Assembly (NCBI RefSeq): GCF_014837295.1
Contig: NZ_JACYHB010000001.1
Coordinates: forward strand, 124,001-188,000
From: Cellulosimicrobium arenosum
GTDB lineage: Bacteria > Actinomycetota > Actinomycetes > Actinomycetales > Cellulomonadaceae
Length of the DNA stretch: 64,000 bases
Direction of reading: 5' to 3'
The position numbers and the translations under genes were made by a program. Shown here in pieces: positions 25,778 to 34,442 of the stretch. The notes under the pieces are model-generated. The model did not search any database, was not told the origin of the DNA, and saw only the letters and a program-made list of their open reading frames with translations. The stretch's first letter is position 1, and every line of letters begins with the position of its first letter.

Positions 25778-26221
25778 GTGGACGATCCTCAGACGAACGC
25801 AGCAGTCGCGGGCCCCGACCGTGCCGACCTCGACGAGCTCGTGGGCGAGTGGCTGTCGCTCCCGGACGTGGCCCAGGCCCTGGGGACCGACGTCACGCGG
25901 GCCCGCAGCATCGTCCAGGACCGTCGCATCGTCGGTGTGCGCCGCGGCGAGCGCCCGACCTTCCAGGTGCCCGCCAGGTTCCTGGTCCCGTTCCACCTGA
26001 TCGACCCCTCCCACGCACGCCGTCCCGACGACGACGGCCGGCTGGGCGTGCTCGCGAGCCTGCAGGGCACGATCGTCCTGCTCGCGGACGCCGGGTTCGA
26101 CGACGCCGCGATCATCGAGTGGCTCTTCACCCCCGACGCCGAGCTGGGGGAGTCCCCGCTCGACGCCCTGATCGCGGGCCGCAAGTCCCACGTGCGACGC
26201 GTGGCCCAGACGCTCGCCTGA
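25778..26221 (+). CDS. Rv2175c-like DNA-binding protein, predicted PknL substrate
   Basis: The 147-residue protein has an N-terminal helix-turn-helix (about 22-70, WLSLPDVAQALGTDVTRARS) followed by a strand region RRGERPTFQVPARFL and a helical C-terminal half. This matches Rv2175c, a DNA-binding protein phosphorylated by PknL in M. tuberculosis (family knowledge). Here it is divergently transcribed from the PknL-like kinase with 90 bp between the starts, the same pairing. The GTG at 25778 is six bases after TAGGCT. DNA targets are unknown. Confidence 0.82.
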   Translation: MDDPQTNAAVAGPDRADLDELVGEWLSLPDVAQALGTDVTRARSIVQDRRIVGVRRGERPTFQVPARFLVPFHLIDPSHARRPDDDGRLGVLASLQGTIVLLADAGFDDAAIIEWLFTPDAELGESPLDALIAGRKSHVRRVAQTLA

Positions 26222-26223
26222 TC

Positions 26224-26250
26224 GGGGACGGCGGGGACGGCGGGGACGCC
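26224..26250. repeat. Three-copy 9-bp tandem repeat
   Basis: GGGGACGGC repeats at 26224, 26233 and 26242 (the last copy ends GCC) in the 52-bp gap between two convergent genes. It could be a slippage-prone tract. Confidence 0.7.
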
Positions 26251-26273
26251 GGGGGACCCGGCCGCCGGCCGCC

Positions 26274-27416
26274 CTACGCCCTGCGCCGCACCGCGGCGTC
26301 CGCGAGCTCGCGCAGGACGCCCGCCCCGGGCTGCCCGAGGGCCGCCGCGTCGAGCGCGTCCTCCGCCTGCCGGGTGAGGTCGTCGATCAGGGCCTCGACC
26401 TCGTCGAGCGCGCCCGTGGTGACGATGACCTCGCGGATCCGCTCGACGGTGACGGCGTCCAGGTGCGGGTCTCCGAGGTGGGTGCGCAGGAGCTCGCGAC
26501 CGGAGGGGTCCGCGCGATCGAGCGCTCGCAGGACCAGCACGGTCCGTTTGCCCTCGCGCAGGTCGTCACCGGCAGGCTTTCCTGTCACCCGCGAGTCGCC
26601 GAACACCCCCAGCACGTCGTCGCGCAGCTGGAAGGCCTCGCCGAGCGGCAGCCCGAACTCGCGGACCGCGCGGATCGCGACCTCGTCCGCCCCGGCGAGG
26701 GCGGCGCCCAGCGCGAGAGGATTCTCGACGCTGTAGCGCGCGGACTTGGCGCGGATCACGGCCCGTGCGCGCTGCTCGAGCTCGGCGGTGCCGGCGTCCC
26801 AGGGCAGGACCTGCGCATGCATGTCGAGGTACTGCCCTGCGGTCACCTCGGTCTGCATCCGCCCGAACACGCCGCGCGCGCCCGCTCTGATCGTGCCGGG
26901 CAGCCCGGCCGTCGCGTCCCCGAGCTCGCGATGGCTCGCGATGAGCGCGAGGTCCCCGAGCAGGATGGCCGTGCTCTGCCCGTAGCGGTCCCCGTCCCCT
27001 GTCCAACCGCGGTCGCGGTGCAGCGCGGTGAACGCGCGGTGCGCCGTCGGGCGACCGCGACGCGTGTCCGAGGCGTCCATGACGTCGTCGTGGAAGAGCG
27101 CTGCGGCCTGGAAGAGCTCGAGCGCCGCGCCCGCTCGCAGCGCGACCTCGCGCATGCCGTCGTCCTGCCGGTCGCCGCCGTACGCGCGCCAGGACCAGTA
27201 GCAGAAGGCCGCGCGCAGCCTCTTCCCACCGCTCAGCAGCTCGCTCGTCGCGTCGACGAGGGGCGCGCAGTCCGGGTGGGTCGCCGCGAGCTCGGCGGCC
27301 AGCTCACCGACGCACCGGGACAGGGCGTCGTCGACCCCGGCGCGCACGCCTTCGCGGTCGAGGAGGGCGGCGCGACCTCCGGAGGGGTCGAAGGTCGGCG
27401 GGTTGGGCGTCGGCAC
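26274..27416 (-). CDS. idsA: Polyprenyl (geranylgeranyl-type) diphosphate synthase
   Basis: This trans-prenyltransferase condenses isopentenyl diphosphate with allylic diphosphates. The 380-residue product has GGKRLR, the first aspartate-rich motif DDVMD and the second region LRDDVLGVFGD, in which DDVLG replaces DDxxD. Chain length cannot be read reliably by eye; IdsA-type enzymes make C15-C20 products and Rv2173 in the matching mycobacterial region is one (family knowledge). The GTG at 27416 is six bases after TAGGCT, indicating a leaderless transcript. It is convergent with the Rv2175c-like gene. Confidence 0.88.
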   Translation of the reverse strand: MPTPNPPTFDPSGGRAALLDREGVRAGVDDALSRCVGELAAELAATHPDCAPLVDATSELLSGGKRLRAAFCYWSWRAYGGDRQDDGMREVALRAGAALELFQAAALFHDDVMDASDTRRGRPTAHRAFTALHRDRGWTGDGDRYGQSTAILLGDLALIASHRELGDATAGLPGTIRAGARGVFGRMQTEVTAGQYLDMHAQVLPWDAGTAELEQRARAVIRAKSARYSVENPLALGAALAGADEVAIRAVREFGLPLGEAFQLRDDVLGVFGDSRVTGKPAGDDLREGKRTVLVLRALDRADPSGRELLRTHLGDPHLDAVTVERIREVIVTTGALDEVEALIDDLTRQAEDALDAAALGQPGAGVLRELADAAVRRRA

Positions 27417-27422
27417 ACCCGC

Positions 27423-27428
27423 AGCCTA
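27423..27428 (-). promoter_or_regulatory. -10 element of idsA (leaderless)
   Basis: TAGGCT followed by six bases and the GTG at 27416. Confidence 0.6.
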
Positions 27429-27439
27429 GGCGACGTGCG

Positions 27440-28000
27440 TCAGTCCGACGCGACCTGGCCGCTGATGGTCACGAGGCGCTCGTCGCCGTCGTCGAACACC
27501 CCGACGGCGACCGACTGGGCCGCTGCGTCGTCCTCCTGGGGGCCGAGGAACGTCGTGAGCGCGGTGAGCGCGCTGGCCTCCTTGCTGGGCGAGACGGTGA
27601 ACCCGGCCTCGTCCAGGGCCGCCGCGTAGTAGTCCGTGACCTCGTCGACCTCGTCCGGCGTGCGCAGGTTGAGGGTGATCTGCACGACGCCGTCGCCGGG
27701 CGCTGCCGAGCTCGCCAGCACCTCCGCGCCCGGGGGCACGGGGACGACGTCGGCCGGGAAGCCGTCCGCGAGGTCACCCACGCGTGACGTGGCGTCGTAC
27801 TCCGGCAAGGGGGTGCCCTCCGTCCGGGACCGGTTCTCGTCGGTTCGGGACGTCGCTGCGTCGGGGGTGGGATCGTCGGCCGCCGAGGGCGAGCACGCGC
27901 CCAGGCCGCCCGCCAGGGCGCACACCGCGACGAGCGTGACCGCTCGCGAGACGCGCCGACGCGCGGCAGGGCGAGGCGGAGTGTCCTGGCGGGTCGGCAC
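27440..28000 (-). CDS. Uncharacterised lipoprotein
   Basis: The 186-residue product starts with an arginine-rich signal and a lipobox LGAC with Cys36, followed by an acidic disordered linker and a compact domain of about 120 residues (GDLADGFPADVVPVPPGAEV to the end). The domain pattern with a final VTISGQV strand resembles small beta-rich cell-surface lipoproteins but I cannot name the family. The long open frame continues far upstream antisense to other genes; the GTG at 28000 is chosen because TACCGT lies seven bases before it. It is upstream of idsA on the same strand. Confidence 0.7.
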   Translation of the reverse strand: MPTRQDTPPRPAARRRVSRAVTLVAVCALAGGLGACSPSAADDPTPDAATSRTDENRSRTEGTPLPEYDATSRVGDLADGFPADVVPVPPGAEVLASSAAPGDGVVQITLNLRTPDEVDEVTDYYAAALDEAGFTVSPSKEASALTALTTFLGPQEDDAAAQSVAVGVFDDGDERLVTISGQVASD

Positions 28001-28007
28001 GTCGCAC

Positions 28008-28013
28008 ACGGTA
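28008..28013 (-). promoter_or_regulatory. -10 element of the lipoprotein gene (leaderless)
   Basis: TACCGT followed by seven bases and the GTG at 28000. Confidence 0.5.
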
Positions 28014-28150
28014 GCCACCGCTGGACCGTTGAACCAGCAGCGTGCAGCGAAGACCACAGACCCGGCGCCCGTGCGCGGACCGGGTGCGTCCGTCCACAGG
28101 CCGCCGGCGGCCCTCGCGAGCGACGTCTCGTGCAGGCTGAGATGGTTCCC

Positions 28151-29272
28151 ATGACGACACTGATCCGGGCCAAGGGCCCCCGCGAGCTCCTCGCCTACGT
28201 CCCCTTCCGACTCGGCTACCGCCCGCAGGACTCCGTCGTCCTCGTCGGGCTGCGCGCCCCGCGCGGCCGCGTGGGCCTCGTGGTGCGGGTCGACGTCGGC
28301 GACCTGGCCGACCTGCACGACGGGCCGCAGGTGGCGCGTTCCGTCGTCGGGCACCTCGTCGCGGACGGGGCCGAGCGCGTGGTGCTCGCCGTCTACTCGG
28401 AGGTGCCGCTGCGCGGGCCCGCGGCGACCGCCGTCCGCGAACGCGCGGCGGTCGAGCACGCGCGCGAGGCGTGCGAGTCCCTGCTCGGCCCCACGGAGGC
28501 GTGGGCGGTCTCGCCGACGGGGTGGGCGAACCTCGACTGCACGGACGCGTCGTGTTGCCCGCCCGCCGGCCGCGCGCTGCAGGACCTGGAGTCGTCCGAG
28601 GTCAGTGCCCACATGGTCCTCGCGGGCGCGGGCGTCGCGGACTCCCGGGAGGACGCGATGCGCATCCCGCGCGCGACGCCGACGGCTCGCCGCCGTGCGG
28701 GTCGGGCGGCCGGCGCGGCGCGGGAACGGAGGGAACGGGCGCGCACGGAGGACGAACGCCGTGCCTGGCGCGAGAGCTCGCTCGGCGCATGGCGCGCTGC
28801 CGTCACCCAGGTGGGCGCGACGCCAGGACCCACCGACCTCCCGGGGGCGCTCGTCGGACGCGTCCTGGCGGGGCTCGAGTGCGTCCCCGTGCGCGACGCC
28901 GTGCTCGTCTCGCTGGTCGAGGCGACCGGGGAGCTGGCGGACGAGACGGTGCGGGGCGGCGACGTCGACGACGGGACGGCCGACGCGATCGCGCGGGTCG
29001 TCGACCCGGTGCTGGGTGCACGACCCGACCAGCACGTCGTCGAGACCGCCCGCAGGGTGCTGGAGACCGCGGCGGGGCACGCCGTCCGTGGTCGGGCCGC
29101 ACCCGCGCTGACTCTCCTGGCGTTCGTGGCGTGGTGGGAGGGGGACGGCGGTCGGGCGTCGCAGCGGCTTCGCGAGGCACTGGCGCAGGATCCTCGGTAC
29201 CGGCTCGCGCTCCTCCTCGCGAGCGCCGTCGACGCGGGCCTGCCGCCGGGCTGGGTGCGGTCCGGTGGATGA
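28151..29272 (+). CDS. DUF4192 family protein
   Basis: The N-terminal 170 residues (RAKGPRELLAYVPFRLGYRP, then SVVLVGLR) match the actinobacterial DUF4192 family of unknown function. The protein has 373 residues; the middle is arginine-rich, and the C-terminus is helical and could hold tetratricopeptide-like hairpins (RASQRLREALAQDPRYRLAL). No catalytic motif is evident. I start at the ATG at 28151, which aligns with the usual family start; GTG 28130 and ATG 28142 are in frame and no ribosome binding site settles the choice. The downstream neighbour is a universal stress protein. Confidence 0.75.
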   Translation: MTTLIRAKGPRELLAYVPFRLGYRPQDSVVLVGLRAPRGRVGLVVRVDVGDLADLHDGPQVARSVVGHLVADGAERVVLAVYSEVPLRGPAATAVRERAAVEHAREACESLLGPTEAWAVSPTGWANLDCTDASCCPPAGRALQDLESSEVSAHMVLAGAGVADSREDAMRIPRATPTARRRAGRAAGAARERRERARTEDERRAWRESSLGAWRAAVTQVGATPGPTDLPGALVGRVLAGLECVPVRDAVLVSLVEATGELADETVRGGDVDDGTADAIARVVDPVLGARPDQHVVETARRVLETAAGHAVRGRAAPALTLLAFVAWWEGDGGRASQRLREALAQDPRYRLALLLASAVDAGLPPGWVRSGG

Positions 29273-29299
29273 CCGATGCTGGGGCGGGCGTGGTTCGGG

Positions 29300-29305
29300 T
29301 ACGGT
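29300..29305 (+). promoter_or_regulatory. Possible -10 element of the universal stress protein gene
   Basis: TACGGT, predicting a leader of about 60 nt before the ATG at 29372. Confidence 0.3.
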
Positions 29306-29371
29306 CGGCGGGTACGCGACCGGTACCGTCCGGCCGCTCGCCACCGACGCTCTCTCCCGCGGAGGACTGCC

Positions 29372-29752
29372 ATGACCGTCGTCGTCGCCCAGCTGAGCAC
29401 CCCCGAGGGGCGCGAGGCGCTGTCCACCGCGGCGGCCGAGGCGGTGCGCAGGCACGTCGACCTCGCCGTCGTCGTGGCCGACACGCAGGACCCGAGCGAC
29501 GCCGACGCGGACGGCCTCGACGAGGTCACGGCTCGGGTGGCCGACGGCGGCACGACCCTGGTCCGCCACCCGGCGACGGGCGACCTGGCGGAGGACCTGG
29601 TCGCCGTCGCCGAGAGCACCGGGGCAGAGCTCATCGTGATCGGGCTGCGTCGTCGCAGTCCGGTCGGCAAGCTGATCCTCGGGACGAACGCGCAGCGCAT
29701 CCTCCTCGACGCACCCTGCCCCGTGCTCGCGGTCAAGCCCGAGCGCCCCTGA
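29372..29752 (+). CDS. Universal stress protein (UspA-like)
   Basis: A 126-residue single-domain USP. The ATP-binding signature G-x2-R...G-x9-G is visible in GLRRRSPVGKLILGTNAQRIL, followed by the final strand CPVLAVKP. The N-terminal strand is VVVAQLSTPEG, with GREALSTAAAEA after it. A GGAGG site stands six bases upstream of the ATG, so the longer frame from 29276 is not used. The role in stress survival is a family inference. Confidence 0.85.
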   Translation: MTVVVAQLSTPEGREALSTAAAEAVRRHVDLAVVVADTQDPSDADADGLDEVTARVADGGTTLVRHPATGDLAEDLVAVAESTGAELIVIGLRRRSPVGKLILGTNAQRILLDAPCPVLAVKPERP

Positions 29753-30095
29753 CCCCGTACGCCCGTCACCCCGCACCCCGCAACGGGCCCCCGCGGGTGA
29801 GGGCTCGCGAGGGGAATAGCCCGGCCGGACGACGCGTTGGATCGACTGACACTCACCGGGAGCCTGCAGCGCATCGTCGCACCGGCCCCGCGACGCGCTC
29901 GACGGCGTGTCGTCGGGTCATGAGTCGTGTCGCGGCGTCCGCTGCCGGGATCGTCGGTACAATAGAGGTGTCCACCCCGAGCCCGTGAGTCGCACGTCGG
30001 TCCGGACCGTGTTCGACCCAGGTCCGTCCCCGTCCTCAGCTCATCGCTCCGCTCCGGTGGTACCACCGCCCCCAAGATTGCCGAAAGGTCGGTTT
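29753..30095 (+). other. Leader and promoter region of sigA
   Basis: 343 bp with no supported gene. It holds the likely sigA promoter (TACAAT at 29958-29963) and about 125 nt of untranslated leader. The stretch just after the stress-protein stop is rich in CCCGCA and GCGGGTG segments that can pair and may terminate the upstream transcript. Confidence 0.5.
29958..29963 (+). promoter_or_regulatory. Probable -10 element of sigA
   Basis: TACAAT, five of six matches to the bacterial consensus. No clear -35 lies 17 bp upstream. It implies a long leader, unlike the many leaderless genes here. Confidence 0.45.
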
Positions 30096-31643
30096 GTGGC
30101 GCCCTCCACGCAGATCCCCGCACTCCCGCGCGAGTTCGAGCACCCCGCCCTGCAGGACCTCCTGCGGCAGGGCAGCGCGAACGGCCGGGTCGACGCCGAG
30201 AACTTCCGCACCGCGTGCGAAGAGGCATCGGTGAGCGACGCCAAGCGCCTCAAGGCCGTCTTCCGCGCGCTCGCCGGGGCTGGTGTCGACGTCGACATCC
30301 CCACGAGCACGCCGGTAGCAGCCGCCGCCGCGTCCCGTTCCGGCACGACGGCCCGTGCCGCGGTCAAGCCAGCGTCCACGTCGCGGGCGAACGCCCGCAC
30401 GACGAAGGCCGCCACGAGCGACACCGGCGGCGACGCGCCCGCCACCGAGGAGGGCGAGGCGACAGCCGCCGCGCCCGCTCCGGTGCGCAAGGCCCGCACG
30501 AAGGCCGCGCCGCGCGCGGCCGCGGCCAAGACCGGTGCCCGGGCCAAGAAGGCGTCGACCACCCCCGAGGTCGTGCCCGACGGCGTCGTCGTGGACGAGC
30601 CCGAGGACGAAGCACCCACCGGCCCCCAGGTCATGAACCCCGGCCCCGAGGGCTCCGACGAGCGTCGTGGCTTCGTCGTGTCCGACGCGGACGACGACGA
30701 CGCTCCTGCCCAGCAGGTCGTGACGGCCGGTGCGACGGCGGACCCGGTCAAGGACTACCTGAAGCAGATCGGCAAGGTCGCGCTCCTGAACGCCGAGCAG
30801 GAGGTCGAGCTCGCCAAGCGGATCGAGGCCGGCCTGTTCGCCGAGGACCGGCTCGCGAAGGAGGGCGACGACCTCGAGCGCAAGCTCAAGCGCGAGCTGC
30901 AGTGGATCGCGCACGACGGCAAGCGCGCGAAGAACCACCTGCTCGAGGCGAACCTGCGCCTCGTCGTCTCGCTCGCCAAGCGGTACACGGGCCGCGGGAT
31001 GCTGTTCCTGGACCTGATCCAGGAGGGCAACCTCGGTCTGATCCGTGCGGTCGAGAAGTTCGACTACACCAAGGGCTACAAGTTCTCGACGTACGCGACG
31101 TGGTGGATCCGTCAGGCGATCACGCGCGCGATGGCCGACCAGGCGCGCACCATCCGTATCCCGGTGCACATGGTCGAGGTCATCAACAAGCTCGCCCGCG
31201 TGCAGCGGCAGATGCTGCAGGACCTGGGCCGCGAGCCGACGCCCGAGGAGCTCGCCAAGGAGCTCGACATGACCCCGGAGAAGGTCGTCGAGGTCCAGAA
31301 GTACGGCCGCGAGCCCATCTCGCTCCACACGCCCCTCGGCGAGGACGGCGACTCCGAGTTCGGCGACCTCATCGAGGACTCCGAGGCCATCGTCCCGGCC
31401 GACGCGGTGAGCTTCACGCTCCTGCAGGAGCAGCTGCACCAGGTGCTCGACACCCTCAGCGAGCGCGAGGCCGGCGTGGTGTCCATGCGGTTCGGCCTGT
31501 CCGACGGACAGCCCAAGACGCTCGACGAGATCGGCAAGGTCTACGGCGTGACGCGCGAGCGCATCCGCCAGATCGAGTCCAAGACGATGTCGAAGCTGCG
31601 GCACCCGAGCCGCTCGCAGGTGCTGCGCGACTACCTGGACTGA
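30096..31643 (+). CDS. sigA: Primary RNA polymerase sigma factor
   Basis: The 515-residue group 1 sigma factor has an alanine-, lysine- and arginine-rich N-terminal region (to about 190) typical of actinobacteria, region 1.2 from about 217 ([16 protein letters not shown]), region 2 ([18 protein letters not shown], then [10 protein letters not shown]), region 3 and region 4 ([18 protein letters not shown]). The GTG at 30096 has GAAAGG seven bases upstream, which rules out the longer frame from 29907. It probably directs the TAnnnT promoters catalogued in this window. Confidence 0.95.
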   Translation: MAPSTQIPALPREFEHPALQDLLRQGSANGRVDAENFRTACEEASVSDAKRLKAVFRALAGAGVDVDIPTSTPVAAAAASRSGTTARAAVKPASTSRANARTTKAATSDTGGDAPATEEGEATAAAPAPVRKARTKAAPRAAAAKTGARAKKASTTPEVVPDGVVVDEPEDEAPTGPQVMNPGPEGSDERRGFVVSDADDDDAPAQQVVTAGATADPVKDYLKQIGKVALLNAEQEVELAKRIEAGLFAEDRLAKEGDDLERKLKRELQWIAHDGKRAKNHLLEANLRLVVSLAKRYTGRGMLFLDLIQEGNLGLIRAVEKFDYTKGYKFSTYATWWIRQAITRAMADQARTIRIPVHMVEVINKLARVQRQMLQDLGREPTPEELAKELDMTPEKVVEVQKYGREPISLHTPLGEDGDSEFGDLIEDSEAIVPADAVSFTLLQEQLHQVLDTLSEREAGVVSMRFGLSDGQPKTLDEIGKVYGVTRERIRQIESKTMSKLRHPSRSQVLRDYLD

Positions 31644-31665
31644 GCCGGCAGGAACTGCCCGCAGC

Positions 31666-31714
31666 ACGACGAACGCCCCGGACGGCCACCACGGCCGGAC
31701 GGGGCGTTCGTCGT
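31666..31714 (+). terminator. Terminator of sigA
   Basis: A 15-bp perfect inverted repeat (31666-31680 with 31700-31714) with an inner CGGCC/GGCCG stem in the 19-nt loop. It begins 23 nt after the sigA stop. Confidence 0.85.
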
Positions 31715-31736
31715 CTGCAGGTCTGCAGGTCTGCGG
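31713..31736. repeat. Three-copy 8-bp tandem repeat
   Basis: GTCTGCAG repeated three times (last copy GTCTGCGG) directly after the sigA terminator stem. Confidence 0.7.
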
Positions 31737-31790
31737 GGGCTCGCGTTCGTGCTCGGTGGCTCCGGAGCTCACGTCCCGTATCCACACAGA

Positions 31791-31823
31791 ACGAGGCCCG
31801 GGCCGATTCGGCCCGGGCCTCGT
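31791..31823. terminator. Second, bidirectional hairpin between sigA and the DUF7455-type gene
   Basis: Perfect 16-bp arms, 31791-31806 and 31808-31823, around a single T. It follows the minus-strand gene at 31844 and can also stop read-through from sigA. Confidence 0.8.
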
Positions 31824-31843
31824 GAGGTCGTCGAAGGGTGCGC

Positions 31844-32071
31844 TCAGCGATCGGCGCCGGTGCCCGCGCCGTGCTCGGCGTGCAGCTTGTCGGTCTCGTC
31901 CTGGACGTGGGTCGCGACGTCGGTGTAGGCATCGGCGTGCGCCCGTGCGTGGTGGCCGCAGAACAGCAGCTCGCCGGTCGGCAGGACGACACGGACGTAC
32001 GCCTGGGCACCGCAGCGGTCGCAGCGGTCGGCCGCGGTCAGCGGTTCGGTGGTGGTCGTCGTAGCAGTCAC
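31844..32071 (-). CDS. Small conserved actinobacterial protein with zinc-ribbon-like cysteines (DUF7455-like)
   Basis: The 75-residue product contains CDRCGAQAYVRV, then LLFCGHH, a CxxC...CxxH pattern that suggests one bound zinc ion. It matches a short family found next to sigA in many actinobacteria, usually called DUF7455 (from memory). The function is unknown. It starts at the GTG at 32071 and is convergent with sigA and divergent from parE. Confidence 0.75.
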   Translation of the reverse strand: MTATTTTTEPLTAADRCDRCGAQAYVRVVLPTGELLFCGHHARAHADAYTDVATHVQDETDKLHAEHGAGTGADR

Positions 32072-32220
32072 AGAACCATGAAACCATCCCGCACGCGGTC
32101 CTCGGTGCCGAACAGGGGGTGGTTCGCTACCCGCGTAGCGCGCGCGAGCCGGGAATACGCCGGACGCAACGGCGTGGCGTCACGTCGGCATGGTGAGACA
32201 GGAGAGTGGGCGGCCTCGTC

Positions 32221-32226
32221 TAGGCT
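32221..32226 (+). promoter_or_regulatory. -10 element of parE (leaderless)
   Basis: TAGGCT followed by seven bases and the GTG at 32234. Confidence 0.6.
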
Positions 32227-32233
32227 GTGCGGC

Positions 32234-34363
32234 GTGACGACGACCTCCGCTGAGTCCAGCTACACCGCTCGGCACCTGTCCGTGCTCGAGGGCCTCGAGG
32301 CGGTGCGCAAGCGCCCGGGCATGTACATCGGCTCGACCGACTCCCGGGGCCTCATGCACTGCCTGTGGGAGATCATCGACAACTCGGTGGACGAGGCCCT
32401 GGCCGGGAACTGCTCGCAGATCCGTATCGTGCTGCACGCCGACTCGTCGGTGACGGTCGAGGACGACGGGCGGGGCATCCCGGTCGACATCGAGCCCAAG
32501 ACGGGGCTGTCCGGAGTCGAGGTGGTCTTCACCAAGCTCCACGCCGGCGGAAAGTTCGGCGGCGGCTCCTACACCGCGTCCGGTGGGTTGCACGGTGTGG
32601 GCGCGTCCGTGGTGAACGCGCTGTCCGCACGCCTCGACGTCGAGGTCGACAGGGGCGGCAAGACGCACCGCATGACGTTCCACCGTGGTGAACCGGGTGA
32701 GTTCACGGACCCGAAGGCCGGCCCTGGACCCGAGTCGCCGTTCGTCCCCTTCGTGAGCAGGTCGGAGCTCGCCGTGGTGGGCAAGGTGCGGCGCGGTGTG
32801 ACCGGGACGCGCGTGCGCTACTGGGCGGACCGGCAGGTCTTCCCCAAGAACGCCGTGTTCTCGTACGACGAGCTGGTCACCCGTGTCCGTCAGACGACGT
32901 TCCTCGTCCCCGGCCTACGGGTCACGGTGCGCGACGAGCGCGGTGTGGCCGGGACCCCGGGGGAGGGCGGGCCGCACGAGGAGACGTTCGTCCATGACGG
33001 CGGCTCGGTCGACTTCGTCGACTTCCTCGCGCCGGACACCCCGGTGACAGCGACGTGGCACCTCACGGGCAGCGGCTCCTTCACGGAGACCGTGCCCGTC
33101 CTGGACGACCGTGGTCACATGTCGCCGCAGGCCGTCACCCGCGAGTGCGAGGTCGACGTCGCGATGCGATGGGGTGCTGGCTACGAGACCGAGCTCCGCA
33201 CGTTCGTCAACATCATCGCCACACCGAAGGGCGGGTCTCACCTGGCGGGGTTCGAGCAGGGACTGCTCAAGGTGGTGCGCAAGCAGGTCGAGACCAACGC
33301 GCGTCGCCTCAAGGTCTCCACGAAGGACTCCGCGGAGCGCATCGAGAAGGACGACGTGCTGGCCGGGCTCACGGCGGTCGTCACGGTCCGGCTCGCGGAG
33401 CCGCAGTTCGAGGGACAGACCAAGGAGGTCCTCGGGACGGCACCGGTGCGCGCCATCGTCTCTCGCGTCATCGAGACGGAGCTCACCTCGCTGCTCACCT
33501 CGACCAAGCGGGACGAGAAGACCCAGGCAGCGATGCTCCTGGACAAGATCGTCGCCGAGATGCGCGCCCGCATCACGGCGCGCAAGCAGAAGGAGATCTC
33601 GCGACGCAAGAACGCGCTCGAGACGTCCTCCCTGCCTGCCAAGCTGGTGGACTGCCGCAGCGACGACGTCGACCGCAGCGAGCTGTTCATCGTCGAGGGC
33701 GACAGTGCGCTCGGCACCGCGCGCCTCGCGCGCAGCTCCGACTTCCAGGCGCTGCTGCCCATCCGCGGCAAGATCCTCAACGTCCAGAAGGCGTCCGTGA
33801 GCGACATGCTGCGCAACGCGGAGTGCACCGCGATCATCCAGGTGCTGGGCGCCGGGTCGGGACGCTCGTTCGACCTCGACGCCGCGCGCTACGGCAAGAT
33901 CGTCCTGATGACCGATGCCGACGTCGACGGTGCGCACATCCGTACCTTGCTGCTGACCCTCTTCTACCGGTACATGAAGCCGCTCGTGGAGGCCGGTCGG
34001 GTGTTCGCCGCGGTGCCGCCCCTGCATCGCATCGAGGTGATCGGCGCCGGCCGGCGCAAGAACGAGTACATCTACACCTACTCCGAGGCCGAGCTCGCGG
34101 CGACGCTGCGCAAGCTCGACAGGTCCGGGCGGCGCTACAAGGACGAGATCCAGCGGTACAAGGGCCTCGGCGAGATGGACGCCGACCAGCTCGCGGAGAC
34201 CACGATGGATCCGCGCCACCGCACGTTGCGCCGTGTGACGGCCGAGCACGCCGAGGCCGCCGAGCACGTCTTCCACCTCCTCATGGGCAGCGACGTGGCT
34301 CCCCGCAAGGAGTTCATCGTGGCCGGCGCGGCCGGGCTGGACACGGCGCGCATCGACACCTGA
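32234..34363 (+). CDS. parE: DNA topoisomerase IV (type IIA) subunit B
   Basis: The 709-residue ATPase subunit has the GHKL nucleotide pocket (EIIDNSVDEA and EDDGRGIP), the lid GGLHGVGASVVNALS and a TOPRIM domain (IVEGDSALGTA and LMTDADVDGAHIR). The sequence EGDSALG instead of the gyrase EGDSAGG matches actinobacterial ParE as I remember it, so I favour topoisomerase IV over GyrB. No ParC subunit is in the window. The long upstream open frame is antisense; the GTG at 32234 seven bases after TAGGCT is the start. Confidence 0.88.
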   Translation: MTTTSAESSYTARHLSVLEGLEAVRKRPGMYIGSTDSRGLMHCLWEIIDNSVDEALAGNCSQIRIVLHADSSVTVEDDGRGIPVDIEPKTGLSGVEVVFTKLHAGGKFGGGSYTASGGLHGVGASVVNALSARLDVEVDRGGKTHRMTFHRGEPGEFTDPKAGPGPESPFVPFVSRSELAVVGKVRRGVTGTRVRYWADRQVFPKNAVFSYDELVTRVRQTTFLVPGLRVTVRDERGVAGTPGEGGPHEETFVHDGGSVDFVDFLAPDTPVTATWHLTGSGSFTETVPVLDDRGHMSPQAVTRECEVDVAMRWGAGYETELRTFVNIIATPKGGSHLAGFEQGLLKVVRKQVETNARRLKVSTKDSAERIEKDDVLAGLTAVVTVRLAEPQFEGQTKEVLGTAPVRAIVSRVIETELTSLLTSTKRDEKTQAAMLLDKIVAEMRARITARKQKEISRRKNALETSSLPAKLVDCRSDDVDRSELFIVEGDSALGTARLARSSDFQALLPIRGKILNVQKASVSDMLRNAECTAIIQVLGAGSGRSFDLDAARYGKIVLMTDADVDGAHIRTLLLTLFYRYMKPLVEAGRVFAAVPPLHRIEVIGAGRRKNEYIYTYSEAELAATLRKLDRSGRRYKDEIQRYKGLGEMDADQLAETTMDPRHRTLRRVTAEHAEAAEHVFHLLMGSDVAPRKEFIVAGAAGLDTARIDT

Positions 34364-34429
34364 GGCCACGCCCTCCGGGGCTCGATCGTCCGGCAGGCGG
34401 GCAGACGGGCCCGTCCGGTCGTGCCCACC

Positions 34430-34435
34430 TAGACT
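34430..34435 (+). promoter_or_regulatory. -10 element of the DUF4430 lipoprotein gene (leaderless)
   Basis: TAGACT followed by seven bases and the GTG at 34443. Confidence 0.6.
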
Positions 34436-34442
34436 TGCCGTC

